Source of the DNA: Rhyacophila brunnea
Taxonomy: Eukaryota > Arthropoda > Insecta > Trichoptera > Rhyacophilidae
Length of the DNA: 64,000 bases
Direction: 5' to 3'
NCBI GenBank assembly: GCA_022495005.1
Contig: JAGYXB010000518.1
Coordinates: 124,001-188,000, forward strand
A model generated the notes under the pieces. It saw only the letters and a program-made list of their open reading frames with translations, was not told the DNA's origin and ran no database searches. A program made the translations under genes and the position numbers. Position 1 is the first letter of the stretch; the number at the start of each line of letters is the position of its first letter. Below, one piece after another: positions 36,614 through 47,726 of this stretch.

Positions 36614-37799
36614 CGGCCCACATGCTCAGCGTAGGTCAAAATTGAGTTTTTATTGTATTTTCAAACCATGATCCTGGATATTCCTTAAACGTTGTAGATA
36701 ATCTATTTATATAATTATGAAGCGTTATTATCCTTTATATTTATTTTAAACATTTGATGACTGCATAAAGTATTTTTATTACATAAAATAGTATTCTTTT
36801 AAACCTCTCGCTCTAATGTTTTAGAATATAGTCATATTTCGGTACATGAATGTGCAGTGGTGTTAAGATTTTTTACATTTATTAATTTTTAAACGCATTT
36901 ATAAAACCATTAGTATAATTTATGATGAGATAATTTTAGTAAAATATTTACGATAAAAAATTATATTGATAATCTCTGTGATCCCAGACAAGAATTAGGC
37001 ATTTGGCAAGATTAACAAGACTAAAGATACTAATTATAAGCTATGTCTTTGACCATTAACATCCTACGAATAATGATTGAACAAACTATACGGGAATAAA
37101 ATGATATTGACGCGCGTGTTTGAACATGTACCGTTTAAAAAAAATCAGTTAGGTACATGTTCAAACACGCGCGTTAACATGTCAATTTATGGCTACAGCC
37201 GTATGTTGTAGCTTAACCACTGGGAAATGCCAAAAGAAATGGCGTATTTCAAAAAAACACTACCTTATTCTTAGGTCAATAATTATTATTAAGCAATCAA
37301 TATTCGTAGGATGTTTATCAAACTCGAATGGTCAAAGACATAGCTTATACTTAGTATCTTTAGAATTATCTTCAAGTGTTAATCTTGCCAATTTTTTGAA
37401 TAATAAAATGCCTAATTCTTGTCAAATTTGGGATCACAGAGATTATCAATATAATTTTTATCGTGAATATTTTACAAAAATTATCTCGTAATAAATTATA
37501 CTAATGGTTTTATAAATGCGTTTAAAAATTAATAAATGTAAAAATCTTAACACCACTGCACAGTTATGTACCGAAATATGACTATATTCTAAAACATTAG
37601 AGCGAGAGGTTTAAAAGAATACTACTTTATGTAATAAAAATACTTTATACAGTCATCAAATGTTTAAAATAAATATAAAGGATAATAAGGCTTCAAAATT
37701 ATATAAATAGATTATCTACAACGTTTAAGGAATGTCCAGGATCATGGTTTGAAAATACAATAAAAACTCAATTTTGACCTACGCCGAGCATGTCCCCCC
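36614..37799 (-). mobile_element. TTAA-flanked foldback element, family 2, copy 1 (1186 bp)
   Basis: TTAA lies at both ends (36610-36613, 37800-37803). The two halves are inverted copies of about 550-620 bp meeting at a near-perfect palindrome (37110-37175, ACATGTTCAAACACGCGCG on both sides). The two tips differ. The left tip is CGGCCCACATGCTC and the right tip, read inward, is GGGGGGACATGCTC, so the element has polarity despite being a hairpin. Exact TTAA duplication suggests piggyBac-like mobilisation in trans. The left arm has small deletions relative to the right. A 100-codon frame at 37189-37491 lies wholly in an arm and is not a recognised protein. Confidence 0.82.
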
Positions 37800-37803
37800 T
37801 TAA

Positions 37804-38579
37804 GAACTAGACTAGTAAAGTGCTATATTATACCAATAGCGTTCTGATTAGTTGTGAAACGCGAACACTGAACGCCTCGAGTACGTACCAGAAACTACAG
37901 CAAGTTATGACCCTCATAGTGTAATAGAGATGCATAGCAAAGCTAGTGATGCTACCCTACCACGCTGATTTCAATGTCTAGGAATCATAAGCAAGATAAG
38001 GATGCAATAACCAATGTAGTTTGGTCAGCAAAATCTTGATCCATTAGGAGAATACGCAATTACTCAAGATAGTAAGTACTAAGAGTGTCTGTTCATCCTA
38101 CACATGCTCTGGTAATTAACTTAATAGCGATAATAGCGACCGTCGGAAGCATTACGAGAACCTAAGCTACTGCACTTCACACAATAAACCTATGTACAAT
38201 TATTAATACAACAGAACGTAGTTTGCATTGGACAATGTAATTCTGATACATAGATATAATTGACTGATTTTGAATTGTGGTTTCATGCACAACGCACGTT
38301 AATTGTGGTCGATTTTCAATATTAATAATATAATTTTAGGAGACAAATCATATTACGATATTTGATACCAATAACGCTATCTCTGATTTTCTATAGTGTG
38401 TGCGGATCATAAACTCAACCGACTAGTAAATTGTGTACATAAATTAATATGTCTGCAAATATTCACATTTTGTTGCGGAGATAAATGAACTCTTAAAATT
38501 ACCATGTCGTGAAAGGACGTAGAAACTAAAATAGAATAGCGTGAATTCGTCTAGTGAAAATGAGTGTGTGAATAGGCCG
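37804..38579. other. Spacer with a partial hAT MITE end
   Basis: TCTGATTTTCTATAGTGTGT followed by GCGGATCAT (38382-38410) parallels the left subterminal part of the CAATGTTCCC MITE at 7990 (TCTAATTTTTCTATTGTGTG, ACGGATCAT). Only that part was found. Otherwise featureless. Confidence 0.4.
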
Positions 38580-38752
38580 CAAAATTTGGTGGGTGTAATG
38601 AAACGTCGGCCATTATTTAGTCTTTTTGTTTGAAAATTTTTTTCGGACAATTGTTTAGAAGTGAGTCAAAATGTGGTGGGTGTAATGAAACGTCGGCCAT
38701 TATTTAGTCTTTTTGTTTGAAATTTTTTTTCGGACAATTGTTTAGAAGTGAG
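38580..38752. repeat. Tandem duplication, 87-bp period, two copies
   Basis: CAAAATTTGGTGGGTGTAAT (38580) and CAAAATGTGGTGGGTGTAAT (38667) head two near-identical units, each ending ACAATTGTTTAGAAGTGAG. Right after it, AACTTTGGAAACCACTAG (38779-38796) is an hAT-like right terminus (inverted CTAGTGGTTTCCAAAGTT), so the duplication may lie in a decayed hAT element. Confidence 0.8.
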
Positions 38753-38915
38753 TATGCGCCCGAGGTAATGCCTTAGAGAAAACTTTGGAAACCACTAGTT
38801 TATAGTAAATATTTTAACACACCTTTATTTGTTGATTAATTGTTAATTAATTTAAAATTATAATGAGCGGACTAAGTGGATTCACTATCTTCATGAGAAA
38901 ATACATGAATAACAA

Positions 38916-39060
38916 TCATGGGTCACATGTTCAGATCCCGTCATTGGGTGCCAAATGTGTGTGGGGAAAAGGTTTTTTGTCATCACAATGTGTGTTTGGA
39001 TCCAAGATATGGATCCAATGGCCTGAACAAAAATAGTGAACGACAAATTCTCGCAAATCG
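38916..39060 (+). mobile_element. tRNA-SINE relic sharing the family A body
   Basis: CATGTTCAGATCCCG is a decayed box B. The body reads TGTGTTTGGATCCAAGATAT, then GGATCCAATGGCCTGAAC, matching the family A body. The 136-codon frame spanning this relic and the following palindrome is chance. Confidence 0.5.
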
Positions 39061-39191
39061 AATTTTGTTAAACATAGCTACCTTTACAGTGCGGCGGTCC
39101 GAATTCTGTCTAGGAATAAAAATGGTCTTTTTAATTCATGATATAGGTAAATTAATATATAGTGGCACTATAGGCGATTCGCGGGTATATT

Positions 39192-39246
39192 GGTATTGTT
39201 CGCTGCAATGCCTGTTATTAAAACAGGCATTGCAGCAAACAATACC
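39192..39246. repeat. Long palindrome, ~23-bp arms
   Basis: GGTATTGTTCGCTGCAATGC and its inverted copy, with a single arm mismatch (C/A opposite), flank a loop of a few bases (ATTAAA). It would form a very stable hairpin. There is no T-tract adjacent and no element boundary. Confidence 0.8.
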
Positions 39247-39423
39247 ACTAAAACTGCAAGGCGCTTTTACCGTGCCCATGGTGCCAATGAATACTAGATT
39301 TACATACGCTTGGAAACATTATTTTTAATTCATGGGAATATCATATCGAAAGAAAATACCGATACCTACCTCAAAGTATTGTCACTTTTTTGACATGCCC
39401 ATTTTGATAATATTCCTCTAAGA

Positions 39424-40066
39424 CAGGGGGGGGGGGGCAAACTGCGGCCCGCCGAGTATTTTTTTGCGGCCCGCCAACATTAATTGTACTTCTGATTACA
39501 AATAACTTTTTTATATATTTTTTAAAAATATTGACAATAGATTAAAATTTGTTTAGCAATAGTACGCGATCCATTTTCAATAGATATTGATAGTGTACCG
39601 ATAGAGCTACAACTTGAGATTATTGATCTGCAGTGTGACACTGATTTAAGAGAATTGCATTGTCGTGAAGAAATCTCCAAATTTTACAATGCCCTTAATT
39701 CAGACAAATTCGACCAACTTAAAGAATATGCAAGAAAAATGTTCGTTATTTTGGATCAACCTATATATGTGAACAAACATTTTCGATCATGAACCTCAAT
39801 AAAAATTCTTTGCGGTCAAATATCTCCGATGCCCATTTACAAGCAGTTTTGAGAATATCAACTAAGTACAAAATTAACACCTGAATTTAAAAAAAATGTT
39901 AAAAAAATGTACAACAGTTTCATTCTTCTCATTAATTTATCTGTAATGTTTATTTTTCGAGATAATAAATAGTGTATATCTAAAAATGGTATTTTACTTG
40001 TGGCCCGCCGCTCATTTTGAATTCTCGAATTTGGCCCTCCATCCAAAAAGTTTGCCCCCCCCCCTG
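39424..40066 (+). mobile_element. hAT element relic with transposase C-terminus, 643 bp
   Basis: TIRs are CAGGGGGGGGGGGGCAAACT and the inverse of CCAGGGGGGGGGGCAAACT. The 8-bp flanks ctctaaga and gtctaaga (39416-39423, 40067-40074) differ at one base. Inside, plus strand, ELQLEIIDLQCDTDLREL, then EYARKMFVILDQ and, after one frameshift, CEQTFSIMNLNKNSLRSNIS, is the hAT C-terminal dimerisation (hATC) region. The N-terminal zinc finger and the catalytic core are gone. The subterminal GCGGCCCGCC repeats on both sides are typical internal motifs. It is internally deleted and inactive. Confidence 0.85.
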
Positions 40067-40074
40067 GTCTAAGA

Positions 40075-40971
40075 GAACTGAAAAAGAAGAAAGAAAAAGA
40101 AGAGAAATCGCATACTATAGAAAATATAATACTTATGTACGATATTGATGTAAATTATATGAATTAGAATATTGAATACATTATAGGTGGGTAGTTAGTA
40201 TGTACGAGTACTTACCTATTTATTATTTATTAGTATTATTAACAATAAAGGAATGTACCTAATTGCCTTTTTATCAAGTCCAATATTTACAACTGAATTC
40301 CTAACATATCCAGTGTATACGTGGGTAAATAATACTATCGCACATACCTGCTAAAATACCACGAACATTACAAAATAAATCATAGTTATCGGATTCACAA
40401 TCTTATATCGCATCCACCAATTTCCAAAATGGCCCATTTGCCGCAATATGCTTCCGGTACACTGCTCAAATTACCCAAACATGGCGGAAGATCGCTTTTC
40501 CATCATATAATATTCCGAAAGCAACACAACAGAATTGATTAAACACAGTGTGGAAATTTCTTCGAACGGTGTTGTGTTATTCGCCACAAAACTCATTGCG
40601 CACACAGCGTGTCGGTGACAATGCAATTTATCTAAAGCTGCCATTCTGGATTCAGTCGATATTTCAATTTGATGGGACTGCGGTTTTTACCAAAAAAATA
40701 TTTCTTAGGAAAATATTTAATTTTTCACTAAATTCATTGTACATTTCATGTCCAGATATAATATTATCCCTCACATCAGGGGGCATTTGCCGCGTTTGTA
40801 TCGTATAAGCGTAAACACGATGGAAACTGATTACACAGGCCCAATACAAGGCCTGAACAAAAACTAACCATAAGTGCGAGTAAGAAAGCATTCAGCACGC
40901 ACATGATGTCCGAAATATTCGTTAGAGTAAGATAGAAGACAATGAATAATCGGCTTAGTTACGCTAGAATA
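40075..40971. other. Unannotated spacer
   Basis: An 86-codon plus frame (40548-40808) and a 75-codon minus frame (40664-40891) overlap. Neither shows a domain. No repeat boundary. Confidence 0.4.
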
Positions 40972-41240
40972 GTGGTTCTCATGTGCGGCCACAAGAGGAT
41001 TTTGCTGCGGCCACCAGCACTTTACAGAATATTTCAAAAAAAATATTTACAAAATTATTGTCGATTTTTCCTACTACTGTATAGTGTGAAAGATCATTCA
41101 GTGTAATGCACATCATAAAAAACAAATATCGAAGCCTGTTGACAGATGTAAACTTAAAAGCAGCCATGCGGCTCGCATTGGAAATAAGGAGTATTGAGGA
41201 GTTTCCATTTGCATTATTTTTAAATAAGTCACGTCGGTGA
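40972..41240 (+). pseudogene. hAT transposase C-terminal relic
   Basis: AGTGGTTCTCATGTGCGGCC (40973) is an hAT-type left terminus. Further on, a clean 42-codon frame (41112-41240) reads KNKYRSLLTDVNLKAAMRLA ... FPFALFLNKSRR and ends at a stop, matching the hATC pattern N.YRS.LTD..L...LR.A. ERSFSV in another frame just upstream implies a frameshift. It is a different sequence from the relics at 39424 and 49758, so a third hAT lineage. No right terminus found. Confidence 0.65.
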
Positions 41241-41533
41241 TCACGAATATGATGTTCGCTGTTCTCTATCCATCCACCCTCGGATTTTTTGTTTTGTCCG
41301 CTCAGTTGTATAGAAAATTATTCCGACAATTAAAAAAATACAATGGATAAATGACTCAATTAAAATTATTATACTACAATAGGGATACGTCAATTTGTAT
41401 ATTACACTCTGCAGGTGGCAAGAATTGTGTAAATTATTGTATTAATGTAAGGTGAAAAATTTTGTGGAATACGTTTTGTGGAATACGTTTTGTGGAATTT
41501 GATTACGTTCATAGATTTGGGTCAATGGTCTGG
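41241..41533. other. Unannotated spacer
   Basis: Contains GAATACGTTTTGTG repeated twice (41467-41500), a small tandem duplication. Otherwise nothing. Confidence 0.5.
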
Positions 41534-41537
41534 TTAA

Positions 41538-41900
41538 GGCTATATCTCAGTTGAGGCATGGTCTAAAAAGATCGTGGCTAGGCGATGCGCGGATTGCGGG
41601 TCGCGGGTGCAAATGACGCATGCCGAACGAAATATAATTTGTCATATAAATCCAACATGCGTCCATTTAATGTTCTGTTTATTGTTCTATTAGTAACAAT
41701 AATAATATATTCATTAACATGTTTTCCTTTTCAAGTAAATGGGTAACGTTTTAGTCATCTTTACGCGATTTAAGAATTAATACCCCCGTCGCCATCACGA
41801 AACAAATTGACGTATTCACGCCTCGACGTACACTCTCCGAATGCCAGCGAGTCCAAAATTTCGTCGCGCCTATAGTTGAAAATTATTTGCCGTTTCAGTC
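41538..41900 (+). mobile_element. TTAA-flanked MITE, family 1, copy C
   Basis: TTAA at 41534-41537 and 41901-41904. It begins GGCTATATCTCAGTTGAGGC, as in copy B. The last ~10 bases before the right TTAA (CGTTTCAGTC) are shorter than in copy B, a small terminal deletion. The TTAA may then be retained by chance or by alternative excision. Confidence 0.72.
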
Positions 41901-41904
41901 TTAA

Positions 41905-42781
41905 GAATTCTTGTCACTTTATGTGAACAGAACAGTATAGCAACACTATATACAAAAACAATTACCAGTTGTACCAGGAAATAGGGGAATACGTATAGTG
42001 CAGTAAAACTCAGATTATTTAAAAAAAATTATGCCACCTTTTTTGGGGGTGTTGTATTTATGTAACTATATGGTTCCTCAAGTTGAAAACCAACGTATAA
42101 TTTGAACATATAATGAGAAATATCGAAAAGTAAACCTAGAATATTATTATTATATCTGAGGGTACGACAAACAACATGATTTCCAAAAGTTGGGCCGTAA
42201 TGTATAAGTACATAATATATCGACTATTTTCCTGGAAATCTTGGAAATTTCAAAATATTAATGAAGATAAAATACGATGTCAGAGAAAACGAAACACATT
42301 TGATGGCTGATTACTACTCGTCAACTGAATGCAAAACAACTTTTACATATACAATGTGGCGCACCTCAGAAACATACATACGAGAAAAAATGTACCGAAT
42401 GGAACTTGAACCCACTACCATTGCAATCCGGGCGATGTGTTTGACCATCTTAAAAATGACGATCTTTTTTATAAATCTCAAACGACCAGATACTCTATTA
42501 ATTTGAATACCTACTAAAAGTTTCAATAATAAACATTTAATACGGTTCATTTATATTAAGCTGTTAAAATTACACTTCGGTGATGTGATTTCGATAGGCA
42601 GACCGAGTGGCGTGTTTGTAGCTTTTAAGCTCAAGGCGTCTATTCTAGGTACTTGTGTATGCAATTATTGTCTGCGCATCACTTGTAATCCATCGCCATT
42701 GTGAGAATTAGGCTTCGCCGCCAACCAGTCAACGGATTAGTATATATGGCTTTAAACAGTTCGACACAGCCTCACGATACA
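41905..42781. other. Unannotated spacer
   Basis: 81- and 78-codon frames overlap on opposite strands at 42261-42550. Neither is recognised. Nothing else seen. Confidence 0.4.
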
Positions 42782-42790
42782 TACAGCATA

Positions 42791-44323
42791 GGGTCTAGGA
42801 CGATTTGGCACCGCGAACTGGCCTCCGCCGATTGGCCTCCGGTAATTGGCCGCCGGTACAATCGGACGCCAGCCCAATTGGACGCCGACCCAATTTGACG
42901 CCGACCTAATTGGCCTCCGGGAGGATTGGACGCCGCACAGTTGAATTAAATGCGCAAAGGAATAGACTTACGTTACGATTTGTTGGAGTAAATAAGCAAG
43001 TCAGTTTAATATGCTTCTATCTTCTCAGTAGTCGTACCTTATACATTTCGCGCTTGACACATTTTTATTATAGATTGAGAATAATTATTATGCCTTATGA
43101 TGTTTATTAAAAGAAAATAATTCTTCCCTCGTTAAAACTTAAAGATGTGCATAATCAATTAATTTATTGTCTATACATGGGTACTTATTTATATTTACAG
43201 CAAATATTAAAAATAATGTTAGATGTTAGAATGAAAATAACATCATATTTAAGCGTTTTATTGACTTCATAATATTATAATAAAGCTTAAACATGTATAT
43301 TATTATGCATAAATGCGTATTTTAAGATAGTATGAAATTACAAACAAAATAAGTAAGTTATCTGCTAAGTATAAATGTTTCAGTAGTTTGATTGATAAAC
43401 AATTTAGGTACTGGGTGCCCGACGAAATCCCGAAGGCCGAAATCCCAAATGGCCGAAATCCCGAAAAATAAAAAAATACAAACATCAATAATTGCGCAAT
43501 CGTGAGCGCAATTTTTGCAAGAGACACAAAATCCATTCGTTCTACAAAATGGTCTCTCCTGAAAAAAAATGCGCAATCGGAAAAACCCATTTTCCGCAAA
43601 AATGGGATTTGTCTCTCTTACAATAATTGCGCTCACGATTGCGCAATTATTGATGTTTGTATTTTTTTATTTTTCGGGATTTCGGCCATTTGGGATTTCG
43701 GCCTTCGGGATTTCGTCGGGCACCCAGTACCTAAATTGTTTATCAATCAAACTACTGAAACATTTATACTTAGCAGATAACTTACTTATTTTGTTTGTAA
43801 TTTCATACTATCTTAAAATACGCATTTATGCATAATAATATACATGTTTAAGCTTTATTATAATATTAAGTCGATAAAACGCTGAAATAAAATGTAATTT
43901 TTATTCTAACATTATTTTTAATATTTGTTGTAAATATAAATAAGTACCCATGAATAGACAATAAATTAATTGATTATGCACATCTTTAAGTTTTAGCGAG
44001 GCAAGAATTATTTTCTTTTAATAAACATCATAAGGCATAATATTTATTCGCAATCTATATTAAAAATGTTTCACGCGCGAAATGTATAAGGTACAACTAC
44101 TGAGAAGATAGAAGCATATTAAACTGACTTGCTTATTTACTCCAACAAATCGTAACGTACGTCTATTCCTTTGCGCATTTAATTCAACTGTGCGGCGTCC
44201 AATCCTCCCGGAGGCCAATTGGGTCGGCGTTGAATTGGGTCGGCGTCCAATTGGGCCGGCGTCCGATTGTACCGGCGGCCAATCGGCGGAGGCCAGTTCG
44301 CGGTGCCAAATCGTCCCATTCCC
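42791..44323. mobile_element. Large foldback element, 1533 bp, perfect 9-bp TSD (MULE/FB-like)
   Basis: Nearly the whole element is one inverted repeat, with arms of about 750 bp meeting near 43557. The 9-bp tacagcata flanks it exactly (42782-42790, 44324-44332), the duplication length of Mutator-like elements and Drosophila FB foldbacks. Each arm begins with degenerate short tandem units (CGGACGCC, ATTGGCCTCCGG, ATTGGACGCCGACCC; 42805-42940, mirrored at 44190-44300). Each also carries an inner minisatellite, CGAAATCCCGAAGGC-type (43420-43470, mirrored at 43673-43720). The mirrored frames of 88-98 codons on both strands come from the hairpin. There is no transposase, so mobilisation must be in trans. 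Confidence 0.85.
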
Positions 44324-44332
44324 TACAGCATA

Positions 44333-44792
44333 TTATCTAACACTGGTGCCTACATCTACTACGTATAAATACACTATTATAGAATTGATCTGTCTGAATC
44401 ATGAAAGCTTTCGATTCTCGCAAATCTATGTTGTAGATAGAGACGAACATTACTCAGAACTGTTGATACAATCCTAGGAGAAATAATTTCTGAATGCAAC
44501 TCTTACAATTTACACTATTGGTTTTAATCGATAGCTGGTATATATGCCATATTAATACAAGCATATTTATAATTTATGATTTTTAATTTTCGTCTTTAAG
44601 ATTCTCTTCGCATACCTACAATCATATTTAGAATATTTTATATTATCTATCTGTTTTCTTCAACAATAAATAAAATTGTCTATAACATGGTCTATATTAT
44701 AATATATTTTTTTTAACAATTTGAAGTGAAGGTCAAGAATGATTATGAAGCCTACATTCAGTTATTGATATTACGTATATTAATTAATAAAT
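44333..44792. other. Unannotated spacer
   Basis: Nothing supportable. Confidence 0.4.
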
Positions 44793-45031
44793 GCCCACGG
44801 TAGCCGCGCGGCTTAAGCGTTGGACTATAACGCCGTGGGTCCCAGGTTCGAATCCTGGGTCTGGCAAGTACACATATTGTTTTTCGGGTGTCAGGGTATG
44901 GAGCTAATAGGTTGAGCAAGTGGCTGAAATCCATCTCTCATAAAAAATAAAATCTGTCAATACAAACCTCTACTCTGTGGAGGCCCATATGTTCCTATTA
45001 GGATCGGACATGGTCGAAAGCAAAGAAAAAA
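44793..45031 (+). mobile_element. tRNA-derived SINE, family A (best copy)
   Basis: The tRNA-like head is GCCCACGGTAGCCGCGCGGC, then TTAAGCGTTGGACTATAACG and the box B core GGTTCGAATCC (44845-44855), ending TCTGGCAAG. The body includes GGGTGTCAGGGTATGGAGCT, GGTTGAGCAAGTGGCTGAAA and TGTGGAGGCCCATATG. The tail is A/G-rich. The 8-bp aattaata occurs on both sides (44782-44789, 45033-45040) as a possible TSD. RNA polymerase III transcription is inferred from boxes A and B. Confidence 0.8.
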
Positions 45032-45454
45032 GAATTAATATATAGTACACAATAAACTAAGGTGGGATATTTTCATAATACAAATGATATAAACAAAAGC
45101 TAATGAAAATTGAATTGAAACATACATCTAAGCACTAATAATAATTATATTATGGACATTGCATTACAATAGTAATTATTATCAAATTGAATTACGGAAA
45201 AGCGACTCAGACTTTCCAGCATATAAAATATTGTTACAGATATTAAAAACGTCGTAATATAATTAATACGTATAATCAACCATTTGATATATAATAGTGT
45301 ATTTTGCAAGATTGACGAATAGTAGATTAAAAGTAAAATACGAATTCGTACACTAAGCTTAGCGAACGAATACGTGTCTACGCTTTAGGACTGAAACTAA
45401 TTAATAGACTAGGTACTGTCTGAAATCCTGATTTACTATAATTATTCGGTAGAG

Positions 45455-45646
45455 GCGGCTCTCGTGGTGCAGTGGGTAAGGCGCTCGCCTTCCACCCGAG
45501 AGTTCCTGGGTTCGATTCCCGGTCATGACAAAAACATTTATGTGTTTTTCTCAAAGCCTGGGTGTTTGTGATTGTTCAAAATTACTAACAACCACCTTGT
45601 ACGAAAAAGCAAGGACATGGTTATTAATAATTCTAAAAAAAAAAAA
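45455..45646 (+). mobile_element. tRNA-derived SINE, family B, with perfect 15-bp TSD
   Basis: The head has box A TGGTGCAGTGGG (45465-45476) and box B GGTTCGATTCC (45509-45519), spaced as in a tRNA. A short body contains TTCTCAAAGCCTGGGTGTTT, and the end is A13-14. The 15-bp AATTATTCGGTAGAG flanks the element exactly (45440-45454, 45647-45661), direct evidence of target-primed retrotransposition by a LINE. The perfect duplication and intact boxes make this the youngest SINE in the window. An older copy lies at 57523. Confidence 0.92.
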
Positions 45647-45661
45647 AATTATTCGGTAGAG

Positions 45662-47726
45662 AATATAAAATTAACTGCCATTGATATGATTCGCTTTTAT
45701 CTCCAGATGTTTTTGCCGGTCGTGCGGCGTATGGGGATATCCAATAAGTATTCCCGTAGATTCGTTTATAAAGGCCATTTTTAAATTCGCTATCCGACCG
45801 CGTTGGAATAAAGAACCAATTTTCTACTATAGTATAAAATCTACATATTTCCATCATATATAAGTCAAACTTTGACCATTTGATTGAAGAAATTAAATGC
45901 TAAAGATCACACTAATTAAATTGTCATTCCTTTTTGTTACATTTTTTTTTTGCATACGACGTTCATATAATAAATATGTTTATTAATAACAAACATTTAT
46001 CAATCATCCGTTTCATTATATTTAATAATATTTAAAATTACATTAATACAGAGTTGAAAATTTGTTTAAGAATATGTACGTTTCATTGAATATTTTTCCC
46101 ACCATCATACATTTTTCACTATAATGTGCTCATGATGAATATAAGGTGATCAACACCTGATCCAGAGCTTCCCACACGGTTTCCGAAAGTGCCTTAGTAA
46201 TCACTTAGCCCCTGAGCCGCTTCCGGAGCAAGTGAGCGGAAATCGTCAAGGGCGATACAGAGAGGCCAAGTGCACCCTACTGGAGGTAGAATTCGGGATA
46301 TAGATTCTTGAAGAATGGTTATGCAGTCAGCCATTGATCTGTATGGTATGTAGTGACAGCTTATGTAAGTAATTAAATTATTTAATAACATATCAGGATC
46401 GATTTTGTCGGCTCAAATATAATGAACGGTATCCAGTAAATAGTTAGTAGGTACCTCTATTATAATCCAAAACAGTTTTGAAGAAAACTTTAAGGCTTCT
46501 TAAAAAAAACTACATGCCAAAATCTAATTTTAATTCGATGATTAATTATTATCAGAAGAGACATTGGACAATTAAATTAGACAGACTCCATGAATGGCAA
46601 ATACAACAGAATATAATTTTAAAAAAAATCTTATCCAAATTAAAAAAATATACGTTAGTATCTAATCTAGTAGGCGTCGGTTTTTTAATGAAAATTAATC
46701 GTGTTACGCTCCTATTCGGTAATAGTACCAATGTGCATGAATGTTGAATTATACGTAGGTACCTACGTCCGACACTAATACGACGAATATATTTAGTAAA
46801 ATGATGTAGGTAACGGAATACTGCCTTCACACAGCCTACACATCATAATCATGACAGGGTTTGACGTGGATACGAGACAGCGGTCTGTAAATTAATAGGG
46901 TAGGTAACCATACACCGTGGAGATATAATGGGGGCGATTCCCTGGTAATTTAATTTAAAACAACTCAAAACTACACGAATTTCCATCACCAATGAAATGT
47001 TCCATGCAAAAAAATATACAAAGTCAAAACCAATTATATCTGGTGACACAAGCTTTTTTTTATTATAAAAGTTTTCAAGATTATCATTAGAAAAGTTTTT
47101 GAATTTTACACATGTTCACCTAGCCACTTTGGCGGATTATTTTCTATGAAATAATTTACGACGCAGTCTGGCGAGCGTATATCTCGCAAACTAGGACGCT
47201 CTTGTAGGAAATTTTCTCGGAGTACGTGCGCCAGCACTACAGCTGCGGTCGCATCACCATGCATGGCGCGGTTCGGCGAAACTCGGAACCAGGTGACGCA
47301 ACATAATGGACATTTTGCGGGTTGGTATACAAAGCACCGGTCCGTAAATCGGCGCCGGTCCCCGAAAGGGAAACACGAATTTACGCATCATTGTATGTAT
47401 ATAAATTCCGATCGAGACTGTCTGATCCAGAGCCTAACTTGTTTTATATTATTTAAAATACTGTTTACGAAATGCTAATTCATAATAATTTTCTGTACGA
47501 AGGTTGTAGTTCATGTCAAAGAGATCTCAACTTTTGATACCGCTGACCGGAACAACATTGCAGTGATCTCATGAAACCATTTCCGTAGCTTCTCCGGCCA
47601 TAATATTCTACACATAATCATGAAAATAATGATAAACAAACAATTAATTAGGTAGGTACCTATATAAACTGTTAATACTTGTCAAGTGTTATATGCATAG
47701 AAAGAAACTGAGTTGTATATCATTTA
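45662..47726. other. Unannotated spacer
   Basis: A Lys-rich 89-codon frame (46478-46747) has no domain. 46160-46290 and 47220-47370 are G+C-richer islands without a recognisable reading frame or repeat partner. Nothing else. Confidence 0.4.

Noticed and set aside
37189..37491. 100-codon frame inside a TTAA foldback arm
   Set aside because: Not preserved as an open frame in the equivalent arms of the other copies (stops and shifts), so not under coding constraint.
38918..39328. 136-codon plus-strand gene, the second longest frame in the window
   Set aside because: It reads through a SINE relic and a 55-bp palindrome, and has no protein-family features.
42805..42940. Gene-like G+C-rich block
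   Set aside because: Degenerate ATTGG.CGCC tandem units that are mirrored in the other arm of the foldback.
43303..43835. Four frames of 88-98 codons with identical C-termini on opposite strands
   Set aside because: Mirror images produced by the arms of the 42791-44323 foldback.
44793..44870. tRNA gene (good A and B boxes)
   Set aside because: Continues into a SINE body shared with other copies, so it is a SINE head.
45455..45532. tRNA gene
   Set aside because: Cloverleaf-like, but flanked by a TSD and an A-tail, which marks a retrotransposed SINE.
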